Assembly: GCA_003541285.1 (NCBI GenBank)
Contig: DPMS01000945.1
Span: forward strand, 1,544-7,139
Reading direction: 5' to 3'
DNA length: 5,596 nt
DNA from: Actinomycetota bacterium
GTDB taxonomy: Bacteria; Actinomycetota; Actinomycetes; Streptosporangiales; Streptosporangiaceae
Part shown: positions 1-5,010 of the stretch, one piece after another
Numbering within the stretch: the stretch's first letter is position 1
Layout: each line of letters opens with the position of its first letter
Made by a program: the position numbers and the translations under genes
The notes under the pieces: generated by a model
The model's database searches: none
The model's input: the letters and a program-made list of their open reading frames with translations, nothing else
Told to the model about the DNA's origin: nothing

Positions 1-313
1 CATGCAGCAGAAACTGGCACCAGTCCTGTTCAAAGACGACGACCCCTCCGCAGGCCGGGCCGCCCGGCCCAGCCCGGTCGCCCCCGCCCGCCGTTCCCCG
101 GCTACCCTGGCCAAGATCGCCACCAAGGTCACCGCCGACGGCGCCCCGGCGCACAGCTTCGCCACCCTGCTCGCCGACCTCGCCACCATCACCGCCAACC
201 AGATCCAGCCCACCGCGGGCCTGCCCGCCTTCACCGTGATCACCACGCCCACCCCGGTCCAGCGCCAGGCCTTCGAGCTCCTCAGCGTCTCCCACCGCCT
301 CGGGTACATGTAG
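1..313 (+). CDS. IS1634-like transposase, C-terminal fragment (5' end outside window)
   Basis: This is the last ~103 residues of a transposase whose beginning lies left of the window. The frame is open to base 1, so the ATG at base 2 is probably an internal Met. The visible part reads LAPVLFKDDDP (residues 6-16), a basic Pro/Ala-rich stretch with SPVAPARRSPA (24-34), then HSFATLLADLATIT (51-64) and a final TPTPVQRQAFELL (82-94). From memory, this order (a LAPLxF-D block, a PVAPAxRS block, a SFxxLLxxLAT block and a terminal TPTPxQRxAFELL block) is how actinomycete IS1634-family (DDE, COG5421) transposases end. The catalytic DDE residues are not in view, so activity cannot be judged. The reading frame ends cleanly at TAG without a frameshift. 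It points rightward, towards the 3' end of the leftward operon. The family assignment is recalled, not searched. A related IS4-superfamily group is the main alternative. Confidence 0.75.
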   Translation, partial: MQQKLAPVLFKDDDPSAGRAARPSPVAPARRSPATLAKIATKVTADGAPAHSFATLLADLATITANQIQPTAGLPAFTVITTPTPVQRQAFELLSVSHRLGYM

Positions 314-614
314 TCAGTAACAAGTCCGATCACCGCGCGTCTCGGCAGGCAGACGCCCTACCACGCCCCAAGCAGGGGGAACTTCGGTTTAGCGGCTCGG
401 TGCAAGCTGGTCCCGGCCCCGGGCGTCACTCGCCTATGTGGCCGTGACAGCGGAGGTGGCGAAGGTGGCATGGCGGTTCACGTCCCTTGGGCGGGCTCCC
501 GGCCCGGTAGCTTGCTTCGTAATGGTTACCGTGGCAAGCCGCTGACCGTGTGTCACTCCCTGGACTGGGAATGTGTGGTTCCCCGCGCCGACTCAGCCTT
601 GGGCCGCTGTCACG
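314..614. other. Intergenic region between transposase and SDR gene; expected right end of the IS
   Basis: I see no convincing gene here. A 60-codon ATG frame (470-652, plus) has a GGAGGTGG 10 bases upstream, but it resembles no family I know and runs into the 3' end of the SDR gene. The right terminal repeat of the insertion sequence should lie in this stretch, because the transposase stops at 313. The run GGGGGAACTTCGG at about 375-387 is a possible position, but the left end is outside the window, so no inverted or target-site repeat can be matched. A 12-base palindrome (CCCGGCCCCGGG) lies at 412-423. A looser hairpin lies at 510-539. No T-rich intrinsic terminator is evident. Confidence 0.5.
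510..539. repeat. Nested inverted repeat downstream of the leftward operon (weak terminator candidate)
   Basis: GCTTGC at 510-515 is complemented by GCAAGC at 534-539. Inside the loop GTAA (519-522) pairs with TTAC (526-529) around TGG. The element lies about 75 bases past the SDR stop codon on the minus strand, where a transcript end would be expected. It has no following U tract on either strand, so it is at best a factor-independent terminator of the U-less kind proposed for actinomycetes, or a chance structure. Confidence 0.25.
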
Positions 615-1646
615 TCAGCCGACGGCTCCCGCAGTGCTCGCCCATGCTGTGAGCAAGTCGCGCTCCTTGGCGGGGTCCAGGCCGATGGCCGCCTGGCGGT
701 GGTGACCGATGGTGGTCCCTCCGGCGCCCAGCCATGCCCAGGTCGCGGAGACGGTGTCGTGGATTGGACGGCAGGTGAGCCCGGCGGCGTGGGCTCGGGC
801 TGAGCGCACATCCCAGGTGCCGGGGTAGACGCGCCACAGTGGGATCTCCGTCCACTGCCAGACGCCGTGCTGCAGCAGGAAGTCGTCGGGCACCCAGGTA
901 AACGTGGCGTTCGAGCCGGTGACCTGTCGGCAGGCTGCAAGTAGAGACCCATAGGTGGCGTGTGCTGAGGGTGCGGTGACGTTGAACACCCCGGTCAGCC
1001 CGTGGGCGGCGGTGATGACGAACGCGGCAACGTCATGGACGTCCACGGGCTGGATCGACCGGGCCGGGTCACCGGGCGCGAGGACGGTGCCGCCTCGCTC
1101 GATGCGGCGTAGCCACCATGGAAGCCGGCCGATGTACTCGTATGGCCCGAGGATCACGCCCGGCCGCAGGATGACAGTGCCGCCGGGGAAGAACTCCGTC
1201 ACGGCACGTTCGCATCCGGCTTTCTGGAACCCATAACGTCGCGGATACCCGCGGGGATGATTCTCGCCGTAATCGGGACCGGCGTCTGGGGGGCAGTACA
1301 GCATAGGGGATTCCTCGGTCAGCGGCTCAACGGGCCACCCCTGGTACACCGACACAGTCGAGACGAATACATAACGACCCGCATGCCTGGCCAAGGCCCG
1401 CACCGAGGCAGCCACGGTGCGGGGGACCTGGCCGCTGGTGTCGATCACAGCGTCCCAGGACTGGCCAGCAGCCAGGCGGGCCAGATCCTCCGGGTTGTCC
1501 CGGTCGCCGCGAAACTGCTGAGTGCCGGGCACGTCGGGGCCCGAGCGGCCCCGGTTGAAGGTCGTGACAGTGTGCCCGCTCGCGACTGCTTCCTCGGCGA
1601 CAGCGCGTCCGAGGAACCAGGTGCCGCCCAGGACAAGGATCTTCAC
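615..1646 (-). CDS. NAD(P)-dependent epimerase/dehydratase-like protein (atypical extended SDR)
   Basis: The 343-residue protein is a Rossmann-fold short-chain dehydrogenase of the extended/atypical type. The N-terminus (KILVLGGTWFLG, residues 2-13) is the GGTxFLG nucleotide-binding loop after the first strand. FNRGRS (30-35) follows strand 2, DAVIDTSG (65-72) is in the middle of the fold, VFVSTVSVY (93-101) carries the active-site Ser/Thr, and YGFQK (138-142) is the catalytic YxxxK. RPGVILGP (161-168) is the typical loop after the catalytic helix. The GGTxFLG form with a DTSG-type motif resembles the group annotated as NAD-dependent epimerases or 'reductases' in actinomycetes (SDR_a1-like). 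The start is GTG at 1646-1644, chosen because the GGTxFLG strand begins there, GGGGAAG (1656-1662) sits 9 bases upstream, and the codon overlaps the stop of the M20 gene as GTGA. There is no signal peptide or membrane segment, so it is cytosolic. The substrate is unknown. It is the last gene of the operon and looks intact. Confidence 0.88.
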   Translation of the reverse strand: MKILVLGGTWFLGRAVAEEAVASGHTVTTFNRGRSGPDVPGTQQFRGDRDNPEDLARLAAGQSWDAVIDTSGQVPRTVAASVRALARHAGRYVFVSTVSVYQGWPVEPLTEESPMLYCPPDAGPDYGENHPRGYPRRYGFQKAGCERAVTEFFPGGTVILRPGVILGPYEYIGRLPWWLRRIERGGTVLAPGDPARSIQPVDVHDVAAFVITAAHGLTGVFNVTAPSAHATYGSLLAACRQVTGSNATFTWVPDDFLLQHGVWQWTEIPLWRVYPGTWDVRSARAHAAGLTCRPIHDTVSATWAWLGAGGTTIGHHRQAAIGLDPAKERDLLTAWASTAGAVG

Positions 1647-2800
1647 GTGCTTCGTCTTCCCCGTGCGAGCATGCCCGAGTTCTTCCGGATCCGAGTGATC
1701 AGTGCTGCGAGCAGGGCGGCGCGGGCAGGCATGGCCTGGACGTCTGTATGCTCGCTGCGGGCGTGTGGGTGGCCGCCGACCGCGCCCAGCCCGTCCAGGG
1801 TGGGTACGCCGAGCGCGGCGGTCAGGTTCCCGTCCGAGCCGCCACCTGAGCGGACACCCTGCGGCGGGGCTAGCCCGATATCGGTCGCCGCGTCCTGCGC
1901 CAGCACCAGCAGTTCGGTCGCCGCGGATTCCTCCAGCGGGTACCGGTTGATATGACCGCTGACCTCCACGACAGCGCCGGGCAGATGAGGCGTGAGCTGG
2001 CGGATCTCCCGGCCAACCCGCTCCAGCTCCGCGGTTGTCCACGCGCGCGTATCGACGACGGCGGTCGCGTGCTCGGGCACAGTATTGGCGGTTGTCATGG
2101 CCGCAAGCACCGTGGGTGTCACCGTGGTCCCCTGGGCGGGGTCGGCGAGTCCAGTCAGCGCGAGGACCTGGTGGGCCAGCTCCAGCCCCGCGTTGATCCC
2201 AAGGTGCGGCTCCAGGCCCGCGTGCGCTGCCCTGCCATGGATATCGAGCCGGTAGCTCCCCACACCCTTACGCGCGATCTTCACCGCGCCGCCGTCGGCA
2301 CTTGGTTCACACACCAAAACGGCTGCCGCGTGGCGGGCCTCGCGCTCGATCAGATCCCGTGACGCGGCCGACCCGATCTCCTCGTCGCTGGTCAGCAACA
2401 AGGTCACATCGCCGTGATCATCCAGCAGGCTGGCCGCCGCGAGGGCCTGGACGATCCCAGCCTTCATGTCGAACACGCCCGGGCCCGACGCGATGCCGTT
2501 TTCGACCGTGTACGGCCATTCCGCCAGTGTCCCCAGCGGCCACACCGTGTCGAAATGCCCAAGGACCAGCACCTGGGAGGGTCCGGCGCCGCGCCACAGT
2601 ACGCACGGGTGATCGTTAAGGGTAATCATCTCCGCAGGACGGCCAAAGACCTCCGTGCCGATCTCATCGAGCAGCTGGGCGCACCTGGCCAGCGCACCCG
2701 GTTCCGACGAGGGGGACTCACACCCCACCAGGTACGCGAGCCGGCCGCTCATCCACGGTGCCCGCTCCACCGCTGCGCGTATCAGATGCGTACCGGTCAT
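1643..2800 (-). CDS. M20 family metallopeptidase (carboxypeptidase G2/ArgE-like)
   Basis: The 385-residue protein carries the complete M20 di-zinc hydrolase signature. GHFDTVWPLGT (81-91) gives the first metal His82 with Asp84. SGPGVFDMKAG (105-115) gives the bridging Asp111. TSDEEIGS (137-144) gives the catalytic Glu140 and metal Glu141. CEPS (164-167) gives the metal-binding acidic Glu165. The dimerisation-domain His is in AAHAG (191-195). GGGSDGN (319-325) precedes the C-terminal metal His351 in SEHTD (349-353). Spacing and wording are closest to the glutamate carboxypeptidase (CPG2) branch, whose members cleave amide or peptide bonds next to a free carboxylate. ArgE/DapE-like deacylases are the alternative. 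Unlike secreted CPG2 there is no signal peptide, so it should be cytosolic. Length is normal and all catalytic residues are present. The ATG overlaps the TPR gene stop as ATGA with no good Shine-Dalgarno of its own, and its stop overlaps the SDR GTG, so it is probably translated by coupling. The natural substrate is not known. Confidence 0.93.
   Translation of the reverse strand: MTGTHLIRAAVERAPWMSGRLAYLVGCESPSSEPGALARCAQLLDEIGTEVFGRPAEMITLNDHPCVLWRGAGPSQVLVLGHFDTVWPLGTLAEWPYTVENGIASGPGVFDMKAGIVQALAAASLLDDHGDVTLLLTSDEEIGSAASRDLIEREARHAAAVLVCEPSADGGAVKIARKGVGSYRLDIHGRAAHAGLEPHLGINAGLELAHQVLALTGLADPAQGTTVTPTVLAAMTTANTVPEHATAVVDTRAWTTAELERVGREIRQLTPHLPGAVVEVSGHINRYPLEESAATELLVLAQDAATDIGLAPPQGVRSGGGSDGNLTAALGVPTLDGLGAVGGHPHARSEHTDVQAMPARAALLAALITRIRKNSGMLARGRRST
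1656..1662 (-). promoter_or_regulatory. Ribosome binding site of the SDR gene
   Basis: GGGGAAG on the minus strand, 9 bases before the GTG at 1646. It lies inside the end of the M20 gene. Together with the GTGA stop/start overlap it fixes the SDR start and rules out the much longer upstream reading of the same frame. Confidence 0.6.
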
Positions 2801-3903
2801 GATCCGATGGCGCGGCGCAGAGTGCCCGCGGTGAACTCACCGATTTCACCGCCCAGCTGGCATGCCAGCTTGGAGCCGCGGTATCGCTGGTTGGCGAGCA
2901 GGTCAGCAACCCGCTGCACCCGGCGGGTAAGACCCTCAACCCGCAGGCCAGGAGCGGTTCGCAGCACCGGGAGGAGAGCATCCCGGGCACCGTCGAGATC
3001 GCCGCTCATGAGGTGCGCTGCCGCCAGGTCGGCATGAGCCTGCGCTTCGATCTTCACCCACCGCTGGCCAGGCGGCATCGCTGCGTACATGCCTATCGCG
3101 TTCTCCGCCCGCGTGATCGCCTCGCCGGGCTTACCGAGCTGCAGGTATGCGGTGGCATGGCAGCGGGCTTGGCGCGCGCGGTCGAAGCCGAACTGGCCGC
3201 CGATCCGGTCGTGCAGTTCGTCGGAGCCGTCCACGCGTTCCCGGGCAGCCTCGGCGCTCGCGATCGCACGCTCGGCTTCTTGCACGCGGCCCAGTTGCGC
3301 CCACGCGCGCGCCTCGATGCACCGCAGCCGCACCATCGCAGTACCCGCCGGCGCCACGTCCTGGGCTTTCCCCGCCAGAGTCACTGCTACTGCGGGATCA
3401 CCGGACCAGTACGCGACGAGCGCCTGCATCCCCTTCGCCCACGATCGCAGCCCAGCATGGCCGACCTGTGTGCCATACACCCAGGCCGCGCGGGCCTGCT
3501 CCGTGGCGGCATCCCAGCAGCCAAGGCCGAAGCTGGCAGCCGCGAGCAAGCCGCACGCGACACCGACCGCGAAATACAGGTCAGCCTCCTGCGACGGTCG
3601 CCTGGTATGCCCCAGCAGGTGATAGCCGAGGTCGCGCAGCCGCCGTGCCTCCATGAACGCCGCCACCGGCGAGACGGTGGTGTAGTTGCGTGTGATTTGG
3701 GCGATGTCGTCCTGGAGCTGATCCAGGGTCGCGCCATCGAGGTTACGGCTCGCAGTCACACCGGCGTGCTCACTGGACTCGTGGGCGACCGCGGTCACAA
3801 CATCGCCTCCGGGCCAGGCGTCCTGCCCCAAACGGCCGGGAGCGGTGACTCCCATAACGGTAGCCAGCACACCACCGCCTGCCTCCGCCGGCGCTGGAAC
3901 CAT
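2797..3903 (-). CDS. TPR-repeat sensor half of an XRE/TPR regulator (split from its HTH half)
   Basis: The 368 residues shown start at the first ATG of an open stretch that continues upstream to base 4074. The chain is almost entirely helical. AVAHESSEHAG (38-48) and the TLDQLQDDIAQITRNY stretch (59-74) resemble the block that opens the C-terminal half of many actinomycete HTH regulators. Helical pairs of TPR type follow: DLYFAVGVACGLLAAAS (108-124), DAATEQARAAWVYG (131-144), LRSWAKGMQALVAYWSG (152-168), CIEARAWAQLGRVQEAERAI (195-214), ARCHATAYLQLGKPGEAI (246-263) and AQAHADLAAAHLMSGDLDGA (287-306). In relatives this half follows the DNA-binding domain in one polypeptide and is thought to sense a ligand or partner. 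Here the HTH lies in another frame just upstream. If translated alone it could start at ATG 3903, or at GTG 3870 with GGAGG 11 bases before it. Neither start is strong, so I favour a frameshifted single gene. Base composition by codon position (G-rich first, A/T-rich second) supports this frame as the coding one from about 3930 down. It overlaps the M20 gene by 4 bases. Confidence 0.8.
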   Translation of the reverse strand: MVPAPAEAGGGVLATVMGVTAPGRLGQDAWPGGDVVTAVAHESSEHAGVTASRNLDGATLDQLQDDIAQITRNYTTVSPVAAFMEARRLRDLGYHLLGHTRRPSQEADLYFAVGVACGLLAAASFGLGCWDAATEQARAAWVYGTQVGHAGLRSWAKGMQALVAYWSGDPAVAVTLAGKAQDVAPAGTAMVRLRCIEARAWAQLGRVQEAERAIASAEAARERVDGSDELHDRIGGQFGFDRARQARCHATAYLQLGKPGEAITRAENAIGMYAAMPPGQRWVKIEAQAHADLAAAHLMSGDLDGARDALLPVLRTAPGLRVEGLTRRVQRVADLLANQRYRGSKLACQLGGEIGEFTAGTLRRAIGS

Positions 3904-4472
3904 CGCGACCAGGTCCAGCCAGTCAGCCGGACTGGGTCTTGCGCGGATCCTGGGGCATCGTTTCCGGGGACCAGCGTCACGCGTGGCTTCGCTGTGGTCT
4001 CGCTGGCAAGCGGTCCTGCGCTGGTCCCGGCCGCGGCCTGCCGGGGATCGCGGCGCTTGTCGAGGATCAGCAGGTCAGTGGGAGAAAGGCGGTCATAGTC
4101 AGCCATGTCGAGCAGGTCGTGGACCGCAGGTGTTCCGTACGTCAGGGCAAGCAGCGCGAGGACATGAGGAGTTGGCTTACGGCCGGTCGGCTGCGGCCCA
4201 TGCCCGGGCCACTGTTCGTACTCGGACAGATGGGGTCCGCTCATGGCCGCGCGCCCATCGCGGTCCAGGCCGATCTTCGCCGCCGTGGCATTGATCTGGT
4301 CAGCGGCCTGGTTGAGGCTCCACCCATAGGCCTGCCGCCACGCTGCCCGTGGGCGCAATCGGTAGCGGCGGGTGAATTCGGCCGCGATCTGCTCATACCC
4401 GAGCCCGAGGGCACGCATCCGATCCCTCAGTTCGGCCTGCTCGGCCCGGAGACTGGCCTTCGCGCCGGGCAT
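3795..4472 (-). CDS. XRE-type helix-turn-helix regulator, DNA-binding half (apparent frameshift at C-terminus)
   Basis: The first ~135 residues match the N-terminal half of actinomycete HTH/TPR regulators. RAEQAELRDRMRALGLGYEQ (9-28) leads into an AAEFTRRYRLRPRAAWR segment (30-46) and WSLNQAADQIN (51-61), which holds the helix-turn-helix. HLSEYEQWPG (81-90) and PTGRKPTPHVLALLALTYG (95-113) follow, then HDLLDMADYDRLSP (118-131). After about residue 180 the text turns improbable (many Trp and Arg) and stops at 3795, while the TPR half continues in the next frame. The start is ATG 4472-4470: GAGG (4478-4481) is 5 bases upstream and it begins directly before the conserved RAEQAELR block. The frame stays open to 4826, but the upstream part has no family resemblance. 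The fused protein would be about 555 residues, somewhat longer than usual because of a Pro/Ala/Thr-rich linker. The role is probably repression or activation of its own operon, perhaps also of the divergent ATP-binding protein gene. DNA-binding identity is confident; the split state is uncertain. Confidence 0.85.
   Translation of the reverse strand: MPGAKASLRAEQAELRDRMRALGLGYEQIAAEFTRRYRLRPRAAWRQAYGWSLNQAADQINATAAKIGLDRDGRAAMSGPHLSEYEQWPGHGPQPTGRKPTPHVLALLALTYGTPAVHDLLDMADYDRLSPTDLLILDKRRDPRQAAAGTSAGPLASETTAKPRVTLVPGNDAPGSAQDPVRLTGWTWSRWFQRRRRQAVVCWLPLWESPLPAVWGRTPGPEAML
3798..4074 (-). other. Frame-overlap zone where the HTH and TPR halves would be joined
   Basis: Both the HTH frame (stop at 3795-3797) and the TPR frame (upstream stop at 4075-4077) are open through this interval. 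Moving from the first to the second needs a -1 step, equivalent to one deleted base or two inserted bases. By sense and by codon-position composition the change lies near 3910-3970. There the HTH frame still reads a plausible linker (NDAPGSAQDPV) and the TPR frame picks up with ADWLDLVAM. GGGG runs on the plus strand at 3952-3955 and 3966-3969 are possible sites of a lost base. I see no canonical X-XXY-YYZ slippery heptamer. Confidence 0.6.
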
Positions 4473-4474
4473 GT

Positions 4475-4481
4475 TCACCTC
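4475..4481 (-). promoter_or_regulatory. Ribosome binding site of the HTH regulator
   Basis: GAGGTGA on the minus strand; the GAGG core is 5 bases from the ATG at 4472. It fixes the regulator start and contains the stop codon of the putative leader ORF. Confidence 0.7.
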
Positions 4482-4567
4482 ACTGCACCGGCCGCCGTAC
4501 GCCGGCCAGCCCAAGCGTCGCAACTGCGGCTTACCGGCGCAGCTAACGCCCGCAGATGCCCTGGCAT
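4475..4567 (-). CDS. Putative 30-residue leader ORF upstream of the HTH regulator
   Basis: ATG 4567-4565 is preceded by a perfect AGGAGG (4574-4579) at a 6-base spacing, the best ribosome binding site on this strand. The frame encodes 30 residues beginning MPGHLRALAA and ending TAAGAVR, rich in Ala and Arg with one Cys and one Trp. Its TGA (4475-4477) is 2 bases before the HTH ATG and lies within the regulator's own GAGGTGA. A ribosome finishing the leader would therefore sit on the next start, which suggests translational coupling or a leader-type control. No similarity to a known peptide is recognised. In GC-rich DNA a short open frame is easily accidental, so the support comes from the Shine-Dalgarno and the exact junction. 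The same AGGAGG has no start codon in the HTH frame nearby. Confidence 0.4.
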   Translation of the reverse strand: MPGHLRALAAPVSRSCDAWAGRRTAAGAVR

Positions 4568-4573
4568 GGTTGT

Positions 4574-4579
4574 CCTCCT
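4574..4579 (-). promoter_or_regulatory. Consensus Shine-Dalgarno (AGGAGG) of the leader ORF
   Basis: AGGAGG on the minus strand, 6 bases before ATG 4567. It is a full anti-16S match with optimal spacing and serves the 30-codon frame, not the HTH frame, in which no start codon follows at a usable distance. Confidence 0.55.
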
Positions 4580-4642
4580 GGACCTGGACCGTGTGCACAA
4601 AGGTCGTCTCCCAGCTTGGCACACACCTGATGACCAGGCCAT

Positions 4643-4669
4643 TCCCAGTGCTGGGAGCAAAGCGCTCCC
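4643..4669. promoter_or_regulatory. Overlapping inverted repeats, candidate operator
   Basis: TCCCAG (4643-4648) and CTGGGA (4651-4656) form a perfect 6-base inverted repeat around TG. The right arm is reused: GGGAGC (4653-4658) pairs with GCTCCC (4664-4669) around AAAGC. The two structures are mutually exclusive as hairpins. The element lies ~170-200 bases upstream of the HTH start and ~75-100 bases upstream of the leader ATG, a suitable position for an autoregulatory operator of the divergent HTH regulator. A second TTCCCAGT (4721-4728) and a CTCCCAG (4608-4614) flank it. Confidence 0.4.
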
Positions 4670-4853
4670 GCCGGTTCAGGGCCGGTACGCTGCGCAAACG
4701 GCTTCGCGCCGAGCCATTTGTTCCCAGTCGCAGCGTCGCGCCGTCGTCCCCGATCACAGCACAGAGGAGCGACCGGCGTCCGGGGGTGGTGCCGCAGATG
4801 GCCATGCCGCGGCGGGGAAACCGCACCTTCCCGTCGCAGGGAGTGACCTGGCG

Positions 4854-4958
4854 ATGACCCGGCAGTCACGCTTGGCGGACGAAACGGCACCCGGCGGGCC
4901 GCGTCCTTTTCACCGGGGAGGCTGCGGGTGCCCACCCGCGCTTGCCGCCCAGCGGTAG
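4854..4958 (+). CDS. Possible 34-residue small ORF upstream of the ATP-binding protein gene
   Basis: ATG 4854 is preceded by AGGGAG (4838-4843), 10 bases away. The frame gives 34 residues ending at TAG 4956-4958, with a Gly/Cys segment (RGGCGCPPALAA, residues 22-33). It is oriented with the ATP-binding protein gene and ends about 50 bases before its start. I recognise no family, and the frame stays open far upstream, as random frames do in this DNA. It is recorded as a weak candidate only. Confidence 0.15.
   Translation: MTRQSRLADETAPGGPRPFHRGGCGCPPALAAQR
4924..4939. promoter_or_regulatory. 16-base inverted repeat upstream of the ATP-binding protein gene
   Basis: GCGGGTG (4924-4930) and CACCCGC (4933-4939) are perfect 7-base inverted arms with a 2-base centre. 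The repeat lies about 70 bases upstream of the GTG start, a common distance for an operator overlapping a promoter. The short centre favours a dimeric DNA-binding site over an RNA hairpin, although in DNA this GC-rich some chance palindromes are expected. Confidence 0.35.
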
Positions 4959-5000
4959 TGCCCGGTCGCAGGAGACGGAGCGGCCGCCAGCTTCGCGGAT

Positions 5001-5005
5001 GGAGG
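5001..5005 (+). promoter_or_regulatory. Ribosome binding site selecting the GTG start of the ATP-binding protein
   Basis: GGAGG, 5 bases before GTG 5011. It decides against the in-frame ATG at 4999 (which overlaps it and has only a distant GGAG upstream) and against the in-frame ATG at 5023. Confidence 0.65.
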
Positions 5006-5010
5006 ACTTC

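Larger units (their letters stand above)
4568..5010. other. Divergent control region between the regulator operon and the ATP-binding protein gene
   Basis: About 440 bases lie between the leader ORF and the rightward gene. No conserved protein is recognisable on either strand. The long frames crossing it are by-products of high GC. The region must hold the promoters for both directions. I could not identify convincing -35/-10 pairs by eye. It does contain several inverted repeats (4643-4669 and 4924-4939) and the octamer TTCCCAGT twice (4642-4649 and 4721-4728), which are listed separately as possible operators. Confidence 0.55.

Noticed and set aside
314..614. tRNA, CRISPR array or riboswitch in the non-coding stretches
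   Set aside because: I found no cloverleaf-like arm set, no regularly spaced repeats and no recognisable aptamer core here or in 4568-5010.
470..652. 60-codon plus-strand ORF with GGAGGTGG upstream, between transposase and SDR
   Set aside because: There is no family resemblance, the composition is odd, and it overlaps the coding 3' end of the SDR gene. A good Shine-Dalgarno alone is weak evidence in G-rich DNA.
1647..2042. N-terminal extension of the SDR frame to an ATG at 2042
   Set aside because: It runs opposite in frame to the well-supported M20 gene on the same strand. The Rossmann strand starts at GTG 1646 with a ribosome binding site and a GTGA overlap.
3910..3970. Programmed -1 ribosomal frameshifting at the HTH/TPR junction
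   Set aside because: No canonical slippery heptamer is visible in the likely junction. A lost base or sequence error is simpler, though a non-canonical site cannot be excluded.
3013..4098. 361-codon plus-strand open frame opposite the TPR/HTH region
   Set aside because: It is a mirror frame of the minus-strand genes in GC-rich DNA. Its translation has no domain resemblance and is rich in Arg, Pro, His and Cys, whereas the opposite strand carries clear protein families.
4473..4826. Upstream extension of the HTH gene to an ATG at 4826
   Set aside because: The added ~118 residues do not resemble the N-terminus of the family, and the ATG at 4472 has a proper Shine-Dalgarno directly before the conserved domain.
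3939..4958. 339-codon plus-strand open frame across the HTH gene and the divergent region
   Set aside because: It overlaps the HTH domain on the other strand, lacks a recognisable domain and has composition typical of accidental frames. Only its last 34 codons are kept, as a weak small-ORF candidate.
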